Positions 51,038 to 62,296 of a stretch of DNA of 64,000 bases are shown one piece after another. The translations under genes and the position numbers were made by a program. The stretch spans positions 7,564,001 through 7,628,000 of the forward strand of contig NC_063276.1 in NCBI RefSeq assembly GCF_910591885.1. The letters are read 5' to 3'. The DNA comes from Bombus terrestris (taxonomy: Eukaryota > Arthropoda > Insecta > Hymenoptera > Apidae). The notes below the pieces were generated by a model. The model saw only the letters and a program-made list of their open reading frames with translations. It was not told where the DNA came from and did not search any database. The stretch's first letter is position 1; the number at the start of each line of letters is the position of its first letter.

Positions 51038-52720
51038 ACTCTTTTTAGAAGATGTACAATTTCTTGTGCCGGCGGCTGTATACGTCTTCTCGTGGGAAGA
51101 CACGTGTGGTGTAGTTCTTCTTTCTTCAAAACGTCTGATGTTTCCCTTACGACTTTCTTCCTCGAATGAATGACATTCAAGTGATTCATAGACGTGCATT
51201 CAATGGCGTAAACGTGGAATCCGTGGTTTGGCGACTGGCCGGCCGTTTAATCCGTTGATATATCGTACGTTGGTCAGGCATGAAAGTAAAAAGCAGCAGC
51301 GGTTATCTAGATCAGGAGAAACTCGAACATCCATTTATTCACGTGCTGTGTATTGTGCAACGCGATATTGCAGCGAAGGAAGTCGGCGAGGAAGTCGCAG
51401 AAATTAAAATGTTACGGGGCTGGTCGCGCGTTGTCGTGGCCGACTCTCCAGCTTATTTCTTCGTTCGAATGGAATGCGTCGCACGCTCTCATTTTTTAAA
51501 CAACCGACGAGTTTCGTTTACCATATTAATAGATAATAATAGACTGGCGACGAGAGCAATAGAATACTTTGGCATCCTTAGTTTTTGTTAAATATATTTC
51601 AAGCGAAAATAAAACTCGACTCACTTTTGGCAACTGGTTTATTGTGATGAGATATAGCTTCGACAATTCATCAATTTTCATTCAACAACAACTAAGAAAC
51701 AATTTCATTTCGCCTGACAATTTAACCTTACTTTTAATTTATGCACTTCAAGTCTATCTTTACATCGGGCGCTGTTTGTTATTTCTACACTTCTTGCAGT
51801 TCCCGGAATATTTCACACTGCGATACGATTGTATTAATTTAGATACAGGTAGCGCGCGTTCCACGCGATTTGCGAGAACAAAGCGTGGATCCTGTCTTAC
51901 GACAACGATTAATCGTACTGTAAGAGCTTGTTGCTAATCGGACAAGCACGTTATTGTTTGAAAGGGTCGGAACATTTAACAGGATTTATTTCCACTGCAA
52001 ACTCCTCAATTTCTATGGTACTTACGTTGCTAGGTTTTTAGAACGTCGATCCATAGATGGTACGAGCGTAATTCCGTTTCCGATTCTCATCGGCTAATAG
52101 CCTTAACTACGTCGATCGATCACGCAGATAGAAAGGCGAATCGAAAAAGAGAGGAAAGAAAAGAGGCGGACTGGCATGGTAAGCTCGTTAAACGAAAGAA
52201 CGCGTGCTGCAACCAGCGAATCGAAGAAATTAACGCGCTCGTGGAAGAGGAGGACGACGAGCTCGAAGCGCGACACTCGAGAGCCTATTTCCTCGCTGAA
52301 AAGCGCCGTTTCCAGTTCCATCCGACTTCCTCCTCGTATCTCTTCGACTTTGATAGCGCAGAACCGCCTCTGTTCGTTCGTTGTAAATTTGCCCGGTACC
52401 CACGCCTTCTAATCCAGTGCAAAGTTAATTACCACGTGCCCTGAACTCACGGGACTACCACGGTATTCCTCTGTAGGGAAGCTATTCTCATAAATCCTCT
52501 CTGTCTCGTCGTACACGCGCGCATCTCCTCGTGAACATACTGAACCGATGCAGCGGTCTCTGATCCTGATACCGTCCCTGTCGTGCTACAGCTAACCCAT
52601 GTTTATGTTAATTCAAATTTTCATCGAATGGTTCGTCAAACGAGATGAAACGTCTCTGGTGTTTAGATAGCGTAATAATGGCTCAATTCTGATGATAATT
52701 TATGGTACTATATTTATGTA

Positions 52721-52880
52721 TTAGCTCGTTCGGAAAGTTTCAATCGTTTTGTAAGGAAATAATAGACGCTCAACGTTCTTTGTTTTACGCTTGTCGAATT
52801 ACGTACGATCCGTTTTGTTCTGTTGAGATAAACACACAGACTTGGTTTCACGTTTATACGAAGGTGCAGTGTTGTGAAAA
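52721..52880 (+). mobile_element. Possible mariner-type transposon end fragment
   Basis: After a TA dinucleotide at 52719-52720 comes TTAGCTCGTTCGGAAAGTTT, which resembles the terminal repeats of mariner elements in Hymenoptera as I remember them. The following AATAATAGACGC and TACGATCCGTTTTGTTC words also fit such an end. No matching inverted terminal repeat or transposase is visible downstream, so at most one end remains. The right limit is a guess. The similarity is from memory, not a search. Confidence 0.35.
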
Positions 52881-53620
52881 ACACGTTTGCGGAGGAAAGA
52901 TACTTTTCGAACAATCGAATAGATTTTACTATATTAACCGCGGTTGTTTCTTTTTTAAATCGTCGTCTCCGTGAAATATTGCAAATACACTGTGACAATC
53001 CAATATTAATAACGCGCAGTGAAACTGTCGAAATTTTATCGCGTTGCATTTTGAACATGTCACATTTTATAGTATATTTGGCGAATTTTGTGCAACGTTA
53101 CAACCAAACTTGCCGTGGACTTATAAACGTCACAGTCGTCTCACTGGATACGCTGGATGTTGGTAAAACGTCGGACCCCCATACGCTATTGTTGGACAGA
53201 GTACAATAATTTTCATGGGACGAGAATTTGTTTCTGAAGGTCTGTGAGAAAAATAGGTCGGTGGTTTTGAACAGGGAAAAGAAAGCGGATGAAAAGTCGT
53301 ACACTGGAGGGATAGTCAATGGTGAAAGAGCAGGTCGGTGATCCATTTGGAACCTTTGCATCCTTTTGTGTCTGGCTGATGGAGACTCGCTTGTCCCCTA
53401 GGTTGGAGGATCCTCATAATTGGGAAATAAATCGTGACAGAGACAGGTCGCCGCGGGCATTCGGCCTGAAATGATCTCGTTTCTAAAAGCACACCACGCA
53501 CGAAAACCGGCGTGCAAGTAATAACAGACGTTGAAACGGGAGGGGAATGCGAGAGAGCGGACCGCGTGCACGACCTCGAATAAATAATTCATGAAACGAT
53601 AAACGCGCTCGTGCGCGCGC

Positions 53621-53641
53621 GGCCGGATGCGTTATCCGGCC
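53621..53641. repeat. 8-bp GC hairpin GGCCGGAT-GCGTT-ATCCGGCC
   Basis: A perfect 8-bp stem with a 5-base loop, following a (GC)n-like run, 110 bases left of the retrotransposon insertion. The function is unknown. Confidence 0.8.
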
Positions 53642-53751
53642 GATAGATTCACCTGCGCATAATTTCCTCGATGATTTTATTTGTCGACGGGTTTATTCGT
53701 CTTTGAAAAGATTACCGATTATTCGGAGTCGGAGAGTGGTCAGGTGAAAAC

Positions 53752-53761
53752 GGAGACAAAG
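53752..53761. repeat. Target-site duplication, left copy
   Basis: GGAGACAAAG lies directly against the poly(T) end of the retrotransposon and is identical to 54277-54286. The next base is T on both sides, so the duplication could be 11 bases. Confidence 0.85.
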
Positions 53762-53858
53762 TTTTTTTTTTTTTTCTTTATATTTATTAAAATTCACAAT
53801 TTGTCCAATTTGGACATTTGGTGGAATTTTTTAACGGTTAAATTAGCATGTTGGTGGC

Positions 53859-53874
53859 TACCCCCAGCGGGGTA
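53859..53874 (-). repeat. Small hairpin just after the retrotransposon coding end
   Basis: TACCCC and GGGGTA form a 6-bp stem around CAGC, about 16 bases past the stop codon in the element's 3' untranslated part. Hairpins in this place can be recognised by the reverse transcriptase in some non-LTR families; that role here is inferred. Confidence 0.4.
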
Positions 53875-53889
53875 CCATCCTCGTATTTC

Positions 53890-54276
53890 TTAGGTTATGT
53901 CCTTTATTAGGTCTGCTGGGTGCTTCCTTTTTAGTCTTCTGTCCATATTTATGGTTTTATATGTTTCCGCAGCTAGCCGGTTTATGTGTGTTGCTATTCT
54001 TGATTTGTATTTCTCGGAGTATCTGTTAATTTCTTCCTTGACCATTGGCATTCCTAGGTCCCTTCGTATATCTTCGTTTCTGACGTACCAAGGTCCGTTT
54101 ACTATTGTTCTGAGGATTTTAGCCTGTATTACCTCTATTTTGTTTATATGGCTCATTGCTGCCGTCCCCCATAGTGGTATTCCGTACGTTCAGATTAGTT
54201 TTATGATCGTTTTATATATTTTTAATTTATTTTCTGTGCTTAGTTTGGATTTTCGGCTTGTTAGCCAATGCATTTG
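53890..54276 (-). pseudogene. Reverse transcriptase C-terminal fragment (jockey type), broken
   Basis: The minus-strand frame encodes about the last 128 codons of a jockey-type polymerase, ending at a normal stop at 53890-53892. It starts at the truncation point with HWLTSRKSKLS, passes through YGIPLWGTA and WYVRNEDIRRDLGMP, and ends RRLKRKHPADLIKDIT. It has no catalytic core (the YxDD region lies upstream and is missing). One in-frame TGA at 54190-54192 falls where family members usually have a Trp just before TYGI. The longest piece after that stop is an 88-residue ATG-initiated frame. It is a dead copy with no expected function. Confidence 0.82.
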
Positions 54277-54286
54277 GGAGACAAAG
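54277..54286. repeat. Target-site duplication, right copy
   Basis: GGAGACAAAG matches the left copy at 53752-53761 exactly. It marks the 5' truncation point of the element, in line with where protein similarity stops. Confidence 0.85.
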
Positions 54287-56286
54287 TGTCACGATGCTGT
54301 TGAGTATTTTGACTGGATTAGAAACTGAACGAGGGTCGAAGCATAGTTAGAGTGGAAGCGAAGACGTTGAATCGTGGATTTGGTTAAGATGCGAGGAGAA
54401 CAGTGGTTTCTTTTATGGAATGTAATTTTTTAACTGAACAGCGATGATATTCACGGAGGAGAGAAAAAAAGAGAAGAAATAATGAAACAGTCGATTGTAC
54501 GCACAGCACAGTGGTGGTACAGTATCGATATCTGAATTTAATTAAAGTACAGTAATTAGTGATACGTTAGATTAAATAGCTACAACTTTCTTATGGAATC
54601 GTTAGATTATAAATTTAAATCGTTTGTTAACGGTATAGTGGCAATATTTTTAGAGGTTACTGTATATGGGGTAGTGTTCTTGTTTAAAGGTTGTATATTA
54701 TCACGATGATTACAAAGGATAAAATGATTGTAGTTTAGTTAGTCAAAATGTTCTATTTGAAACACAGCTTGTTAAAAAGAGGCAACTGTCGAAAGATCTT
54801 CCAGTCATCCCTATTGTTACGTCTTTTTAATGGCGCTGATAAAACCGTTGAAAAGCGAGAGAAAGGAGTTTGAAAATTGCCGACATGTCTATTATCATCC
54901 TCCTTCTTTGCTCTTTGTGTCGTCGGGCAATCCGTTTTCTAAGCATTGCCTTTCAATTCGACGGAGCGAAACGTGGTTACGCCCGAGTCCGCGGGGGAGA
55001 GACAGAAATGCGAACAGTCAGCAAGTCCCATCGCCTGCTGACCAGGCACGTACATAGGAAACCTCGAGAGTAGTTTCTCCGCAGCGGCGTCAGCAAGTTA
55101 CTATCGTGGCTCTCTTATAGTCGTTTGACGTAGCTCGTCTGAAATTTAATGCGCCGCTGCGATTCTGGCAAATATGCTTCGCATCTGTTAGCTAACTTCT
55201 TCCCTCGAAAACTTTTAGTTCCTGTTCGAACGTAATCCTTATCGAATTATCCTTCGTTAATTCTTCGTCTATCTATGTTCCTCGCCTTTAGCTACCGATG
55301 TCTCTTAGCTATATTTTTGAAATTTTCCATCCTCAAACCTGGATTCACTATTTTCCAGCAAACTTTATATTTTCTTTCGATATTTTTACGTCGAACGGTC
55401 TGCAGAAGTTTCGAATATTGAAGCTTCAAATATTATAGGCATTTTTTTACCTATGTTGCCTACGTAAAAGTTAAATCTATGTCGCCTCTATAAAATCGAT
55501 TCGGGAACATAGCGTGTTAATCCGATAAGTATGCAGAACTCCAGCTATAAAATGCCAGCCTTCGATCTAATGGTTAATTCAATCGGCGTCCCGCGAACTT
55601 TTCTTCGAATCTCTTCCTCATTCTTAGTTTCTTCTACTCTGTCGATTACCTATTCGCGAGCGATTCCGCGAAAAGTTTCTTTCGTATTCTCCTCCATTAC
55701 CCTCTATCTCTTTTTCCTTATTTGATATCATTGGAAGTCCAGGAACGGGGCTCATTGAAAGCTTTCGTATCCGATTGCGCGAATTCGTTAGATTCCTGAT
55801 AGTCGATTCACGTGATCGTTATCTCGTGCGTGGCCCATCGTGGCTTCGCAAACAACGTGAATCAACCGTGTTAACTGTACTCAAATATTACTCAAATGTG
55901 TCGTTATCGGCTTGCCGGCTGTTGACTATAGGTGTAAAAAGATCTACTCGGCTCCGGTTCCTTTTCCCTTATCTCCTATCATCTCGCCAGCTATCTGTTT
56001 GCTGGAAATATAAATACGTTTCTTGGCCCGTCTGTCGCGATAAGATAGCGTTTCGCTATGTTATTCGCAAACAATCCACGCGGCTTTGAATTTAACGCTA
56101 GAACTCCTTTCGATGACTGTTCGCTTCGTTTCCAACTCGTTTGCTTCTTATTTATTTGTCTAACTCTTTGTTTCACTCATTTATCTATTTCTCAGGTTTC
56201 AGACAAATATTTGGTCACGATCAGGTTGAAATTTGAACGTTAACATTTGTACCGTAAAAATGGTGTCGACCTTTGTAAAGCGTACG

Positions 56287-56302
56287 ATATATATATATAT
56301 AT
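56287..56302. repeat. (AT)8 run
   Basis: Eight AT units in intron 2. Confidence 0.9.
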
Positions 56303-57150
56303 AGAAGTACGTATCGCACACGCAAAATGTTTTTGGTCACGCGTTCGATTTCGATTTTCTTTATCCGAGTGTTTGCAGCAGAACCCGATAATAGCCTGCC
56401 AATGCTATCTTATCGTGACTTTTTGTAGAAATGTTTTGTCGACTCGATTGATAACACGGATGAGATCAAACTCTGCTGTAAAGTGGATCTATATCGACTT
56501 GTTACTCTAGTCGTTGCTTTCGTCATGTGATGTAATAATTGGCTGAGAGGAATTTGTCGTATAATTATCGATGATTCGTCATATAATTTCTTCATTATCT
56601 TTATAACCAATAAATATTATAGAATTTCAGACTGATTCATATGGATATAATTCATTTCAGTAAAAACAAAGCAGCTCGTTAAACAATAGGAATTCGTGTG
56701 TTTACTTGACGTGTTTTCCTCGGTGAATAGATTAATGTACGCGTAGTTCATTTCTGTCGTGTTATTTATTTAAAAGCAAACGAATTACGTATATGGTTAC
56801 CTGTGGTGATAAACTCGTTATCGGCTTATCTGTCCATATTCGAATTAATTAGCGAATAAGAAGCTATATCGAGATAAAAATACGAAGGGAAATAATCGTT
56901 TATCATCTTCCCCTCTATAATCATTGGTGCTCGCCATTCATTTCAGACCGGCGTAAAATGAGCGCGATAACGTCCAGTCTTATTTTTGTCGATAAACTCG
57001 GTTGGACTATTGCGAACGACAAATATTTGTCGACTTTCTCGATATATTCGTTGAGGTCGTTCGATGACCGATTGCGATAAGTATTTTGCAAAATTACGAT
57101 TTATGTTTCCAAGAGCCTTGAATAATTTTTCTAATCATTTTTACTTGCTC

Positions 57151-57151
<1 letters not shown>

Positions 57152-57179
<28 letters not shown>
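57152..57179. repeat. T28 homopolymer
   Basis: Twenty-eight consecutive T. I looked for a flanking duplication and a retroelement body on the right and saw none. Confidence 0.92.
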
Positions 57180-57182
<3 letters not shown>

Positions 57183-58484
57183 AATAAGTTGGTTCTCGGT
57201 CAGCGAACGAGCAACGTTTTCCCAAATGTCGAAGGAAAAGCCAAAGCCCCGTAATTCCTGGCATTAAAATTCCAGTCGGCCGAGACAGAAAGAAAGTTCC
57301 TTTCGGGGTCGGACGGATAAATCGACGAATAGATTAATCGAAGCGAGAGAGGATGAGCTATAACTGTGGATGATTTACTTCGTTCATCGGCTACGTCGAA
57401 CCCCTCTTTTGTACCAGTCCACTCCCGCATTGATAGCCTGCTCGGCTATCCGTGATAAATAATGAATGTTCGAATATCATAGCGCTGACGCGGAGCCAGG
57501 GGCTGAGAGGAAATGAAAGAAACCGAGATTCGAATACGACAGGGTGCTATTTTAATCCCATTGAGCCGGAATTAGAGCTTGTTTTTAAATTGTGCGTGGT
57601 GTGGTGTATAGTCTTGTATGATTGAAAACGAAGACTGTCAGGTTCAAAGACTGTAAGCCTTTTAAAAACAGCACGACATGTCGAACGTGTCCGGAATATC
57701 GACTCCACGGTGTTCCGATTTGCTTAAAGAAATATCGTTAACGTTGTCAATGGCTGTGTTTCATAATTTCGAATGTCTAGCGGCACGATCGGAGAATATG
57801 TATAAATAAAGAAAAGGAAAGGAAACAAGTGAGAAACAAATAGATGAAAATGCGCGTTTTAATTTCGCCTCTCATCTCCTCCATGGCGTTATTTCTTTCG
57901 ATACACTCAACACTCGGCTCGATTGGGTCAGTTAACGAAAGTGGCCTCGATGGCGCGCACGATTTTAATTCAACGATCGTTCGGCGATCGTGTGGCGATT
58001 AAACGTTTTCAGTTTCGGCGTCATTAGCGAGCGCGCGGATAAATAAAATGGAATTGAAGTGTGCTCGATCGGTGATAATCGACGTAACACGATCGAAAGT
58101 GTAAAGAAGAGAGAAACGAAACGAGCTTTCTACTATTATTTGCGCCGCGTAAATGTCATTGTGGAAGTTCGTGGGAGTTATCACCGAAGAGCCGCGTGTG
58201 ATTACATAATTGATACGCTGCTTGGTTCACCGGAACGATGATAATATTCCTCTTCCGTTCAACATTCGTATCATTAAGTCTTGGAATGAAAAAGTTGCGT
58301 GGATGTCGTTACGATCTCCGTTTCTTTCTTATCGAGAAGTTTCGTCCGCGAGATTAATGGTGCTACGCAAACTTCACTGTCATCGTTGATTGCTTGTAAT
58401 TCAAAGGCAGTTTGCACAGTAGAGGAAATGTTCTTTTGCCGTCATTTGCAATGCGAGTGGTGTTATTTTCGCCGCGTGTTACAA

Positions 58485-58498
58485 GTGGAATATTCCAC
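58485..58498. repeat. 14-bp palindrome GTGGAATATTCCAC
   Basis: A perfect palindrome in intron 2 made of the same half site as the inverted repeat at 2593-2624. Confidence 0.85.
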
Positions 58499-60551
58499 GA
58501 TAGTCCTTCGCTTTCGATCGTATTATTTAACGTTTCGATCTCGTCGCGATTCGAGTAACGTGTTTTGTCTACGGAGGTGCATCGTGGAATTCAAAGCCTC
58601 GATCGAACATCGATTTCTTTACCTCTAATTATATATTCGTTTTATACAGTCGGTCGACAGAGATTTTGCATTCTCTGACAACGCTATTTTTATTCTTATT
58701 CCAACTATCTCAGAATAATTTTATTATTAGAGAAGATACTATTATCGTTTCGGACATTATGTTACTGTATGCTATCATACGTCCTATACTTAAATAAATA
58801 AGAATTATCGTTAACTTTATTTGAACAATAAAGTGGCATTTTATAAGTCACACCGAAATTTGTTCTACAACGGAGAACAACCACCATCGATATCAGTTAA
58901 CGAAATTTAGACGACCAACTTATCGTTATCCTCCTTATCGTCTATCGTGTATCGATTAAGAGAATTCGATCGGCTTGGATTCGCTTAACGGATATACAGT
59001 AGCCAGACTAATGTTTCTTGCGCGATACGCATCGTCGACATTAGCGGTAGCTCGTTTAGGAAGTAGGAACGCGATGACTCAAGCCAGCTAGATTTGCTCG
59101 CACGGCATGAATCGTTGCGCTCGTTAGAACGCGGAGTTCGCGCGATACATCCGTGCCGGTTGCGAAACACGGGCAAATTGGTGCACGTTTAAAAAGCGTG
59201 ACGTTCGTAGACGAGAGTCGTGAGTGTCGACTCTGTAAACGCGACTCGCGTCATCGCCATCACCACCGGACCATGATTAATAGAACGACTAAAAGGAAAT
59301 TAATAAATGATAGGAAATTTAATATACATGAAGCTAATTAACCAGTATGTAAATGTTATAATAAATGGATTAGCCGACACATACTTGTAACTATCGTGTA
59401 CGCAAGTCTGATTATTCCATGCAAAGTTCAAGGTTGAATTTTAAAACGTCGATGCTTCGCAGCAGCTTCGAGCAACTCTGCTATATCCTATAAATATTTA
59501 GAGAGGAGTCATCGTGCGTGAAAAGTTCCATCTCGTAAAGCGTGCATGTACTAATAATAGACTATTCTCTGATACTCGATCTGTAATCATTTGGAGCACG
59601 ACTTGAAGGAGAAATAAAATAGAGAGAGAGAAAGAGGAGAGTTGGGAGTAGCGCGCTGGCTAACACGTTTGCCGGGTACAAAAAGCAGATTAAGCGTCAG
59701 TGGTTAAGAGTCGAGGAAGAGAAAGTCAACGAACCAATAGCAGCCAGTCCCTGTGCCTGATTGAGCCTGAATGCCGTGTTCTGGCTTTTATTAAGCGCAA
59801 TCTCTCAGATTCGGTCCGCAACACCCGCCCCCCCCCTCCCCTTCCTTTCTCTGTCGACTGGCTCGCGCGTGTCTCGTGCTTTTAACGAGCGTTTTACGAG
59901 CTTTTGTTCGGCCTGCTCTCCCGCTCTGCACCTTTTGTCAGGAATGCAATACGTGAACAAAACGCAACCGCGTATAATGCTCCTACGCGGACAAAACACG
60001 GGTACAATCTCGGCTGATACAGGCTCGGGGTCAGACGCGTTCCACGCGATCAACAGAATACCACCGAGGATCGTCGATCTCCGTTCTATTCGTGTTCTGT
60101 CCGCTGTTCGCCAGCCAGCAGATATTCGAGCCGCTTTCTTGCCTTTGGATAAACGCGAACATGCTTCTTCAATGACATACCGGTAATTTACTCTTCGTCA
60201 GATGCAAATATGTCTTTTTGTCGCGATGCAGCTTCACATCCTGGCGATAATCGACGTGCTCGATACTTTTGAGAAAGCTTCGACTCCCTTTCGTGTGGAA
60301 ATGCGTGTGTCGTGATAGCAGGCGAAAGAAACTTTAGAGAAGTCACGAAATTGTGATTACCACGAATGTACATAGAAGGCAGAAATACGCGCAAGTAAAG
60401 ATGACGCGAACAACGAGCAAACAGTCCACGTGAGTTGACATTTGCTCACGGCTCGATTAGCATCGTAAACCTTCTTCTAGGATGAGGCCATAATTAGATT
60501 CGCGGTCTGCTCGTGACAAGCTACTTAAAGCCTTCCTCTCCTTCTCTCTCT

Positions 60552-60564
60552 CCCCCCCCCCCCC
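60552..60564. repeat. C13 homopolymer within a CT tract
   Basis: Thirteen C inside a CT-rich stretch (60539-60578). A shorter C-run lies at 59828-59836. Confidence 0.88.
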
Positions 60565-61766
60565 TGTCTCTCTCTCTTCATAAATGGTCGTTCATTCTAC
60601 TTCTCTCCTCCTGATCGTCTGGATCATCGTCGTTGATAAATTTTATCTGGTGGCTCGATGGTCGGTCTGGCCTTGATTAATCGTAGAAAAATACCAATGC
60701 CAAAGATTTTCCTTACGATCGTGACAAATCGATTCGAGGAAAAGTTGGAATAAAATTAGCTGGACGATTAGTATTCTGTTATAAACGATTCGATCTTGAT
60801 GTTCCGAGTATTTATCGAATGATATGTACAGAATCGAATCAGGCGGAAATCTTGGATTTCTTGAATTTATAAGATTTACTCTTATAGAATTGATGACTGT
60901 ATCATATACGTGGAAAGTTCCAGTCGTGTTGACGTTTCCAATCGACTTCACGAGATCTTGGTGATACGACTGTCCAATAGGCTCGCGTAAATACATCGAC
61001 GAAAGGAACACATGCTGCGGGTAGAATGCGGTTTGATCAGTGTGTTTTGCTATCGATATAAGTTCAAATGATTCACACGTCAATTACCTTATCGGCAATG
61101 TTTCTAAGAAAATTATATGTATCATATTCGGTCAATCGTTCGGAAAGATCGCGATTTATCTAAAGAAGATAAAAGATTTTCGCATGAAATTTCTTAGGAA
61201 AAATGTAAAATATGTAATACGGACTTTGGAATGTTTTACATTCATCGTAGAGATATTGCACATAAACGAGTTGAAAACACGCATTGAACGGCGGATTTCT
61301 ACAATTTTTTATTTTTCTGAATGCAACTAAGCAGAAATTTGATTCATCGACTAAATATTATAACGAGTACTATACTTCGGAAATGTTGTATATTTTCGCG
61401 TACTATGCGCATTCTGGGCGTTCTTGTATCTACGAATTTCCCACAGATGTATAAAACATTACCGGACTAATAATCGTATATCATTAGGAAAGTTGCTAAG
61501 ACGATGGCGTCAGCGAGAGTACAGTAGATTGCTTTCTCCTCGGATGTCGGTGTCGAATGCGTTTCCGCGCGTGCACCCGCGCGCGCAACTGTGACGACGA
61601 ACGCGAAAATAGAAGTCGCGTATCGCGTTTCGTGTCTCTCTGACCGGCACACGTGGACAATGACGGATATCAGGGAGGAAACAGCAAACGGGCGTGACGA
61701 TCATCCGGGTCGAACCGACAAACTGATTGGCAGTATTTATTGAAGTAGGTGTCTTATGTTCCGCAG

Positions 61767-62135
61767 AGAAACATGCAGTCGACCTCGATGGCATGGAACA
61801 CGTTCATCCCATTACCACCACCAGGAAGCAGGACGCACGCCACGCCGCATTCCGCAATGACAGCGCATGTAGGCCATCATCATCCCGGGCCAGGTGCGGC
61901 GGCGGCGCATCCAGTCACCGTCGCGCAGCAACAGCAACGCGAGCGCGAGGAAAGGGAACGCGAGGCAAGGGAGCGGGACGCGAGGGAGCAGCGACAGCGA
62001 GAAACTGAGAACCTGGGGATAAGGGAACACCTGGTCGCGGCCGAGAGACTGCACAGGCAAGCCGAGGCCAGGGACCATGTCGCGGCACAACAGAGAGCCG
62101 CTTATTATGCAGCCACTGCGCCTCCGACTCAACAG
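61767..62135 (+). CDS. Coding exon 3: Pro/His/Ala linker and second Arg/Glu-rich helix
   Basis: The acceptor is TTCCGCAG ending at 61766 and the donor is CAG|GTACGT at 62136. The exon has 123 complete codons (residues 175-297). In order: RNMQSTSMAWNTFIPLPPPG (175-194), which is unusually ordered-looking for this protein; a His/Pro/Ala linker with HVGHHHPGPGAAAAHPV (208-224); a QQQQREREEREREARERD helix (228-245); and an amphipathic stretch with REHLVAAERLHRQAEARDH (260-278), ending in an Ala/Tyr-rich AAYYAATAPPTQQ. The LVAAERLHRQAEA segment resembles Atrophin-type LAAERxHAER helices, but this may only be shared composition. The exon lies 17 kb from exon 2 and 161 bp from exon 4. Confidence 0.88.
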
Positions 62136-62296
62136 GTACGTATGCGCGTGGTTGTAACGATCGAGAGATCGATCAAGAGAGAACGGGCGCACTAACGCCG
62201 ATACTCGGCTTAAACGTTCGTTTCTGCGGCGATTGGTATATACCAACATTGGTAATATCGCGTTAATGGTAGTCATTCTGGTTTGTTTTGGCGCAG
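62136..62296 (+). other. Intron 3 (161 bp)
   Basis: It has a GTACGTATG donor and a TTTTGGCGCAG acceptor, with phase 0 on both sides. Reading through from exon 3 meets a TAA at about 62193-62195, so retention of this intron would truncate the protein at about residue 316. Confidence 0.87.

Larger units (their letters stand above)
53762..54276 (-). mobile_element. 5'-truncated jockey-clade non-LTR retrotransposon
   Basis: Read on the minus strand, the element begins abruptly inside the last part of a reverse transcriptase frame and ends in a 3' untranslated stretch and a poly(A) tail, seen as 14 T on the + strand at 53762-53775. It is flanked by an identical 10-base direct repeat, GGAGACAAAG, at 53752-53761 and 54277-54286. 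Truncation at the 5' end, a poly(A) tail and a target-site duplication are the hallmarks of target-primed reverse transcription. Family assignment rests on protein motifs (YGIPLWGTA, LRTIVNGPWYVRNE, RRLKRKHPADL) typical of the C-terminal end of jockey-type polymerases. It sits antisense in intron 2. Confidence 0.85.
44699..61766 (+). other. Intron 2 (about 17.1 kb)
   Basis: It begins GTTAGTCAGCC and ends TCTTATGTTCCGCAG. It contains a (GT)11 run at 49075, T-rich tracts at 49852 and 57152, a possible mariner end at 52721, a truncated jockey-clade retrotransposon at 53762-54276, a strong GC hairpin at 53621, a palindrome at 58485 and a C13 run at 60552. Islands at 47050-47400 and 48010-48200 differ in composition from their surroundings. 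I see no other gene in it. Confidence 0.8.

Noticed and set aside
1849..51852. Window-wide enrichment of CAGGTAG (Zelda-type) sites
   Set aside because: I found about six (1849-, 4508+, 25301+, 25386-, 48122-, 51846+), while about eight are expected by chance for a 7-mer on both strands of 64 kb.
52714..53058. 114-codon minus frame over the mariner-like end as a protein gene
   Set aside because: It shows no transposase motifs, and the only recognisable feature is a terminal-repeat-like sequence on the other strand.
53897..54328. 143-codon hydrophobic-looking plus frame, possibly a membrane protein
   Set aside because: It is the complement of the jockey-type reverse transcriptase fragment, which explains the sequence better.
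57152..57900. T28 run as the poly(A) tail of a second minus-strand retrotransposon
   Set aside because: No polymerase motif and no flanking duplication of the bases next to the T run were seen on the right.
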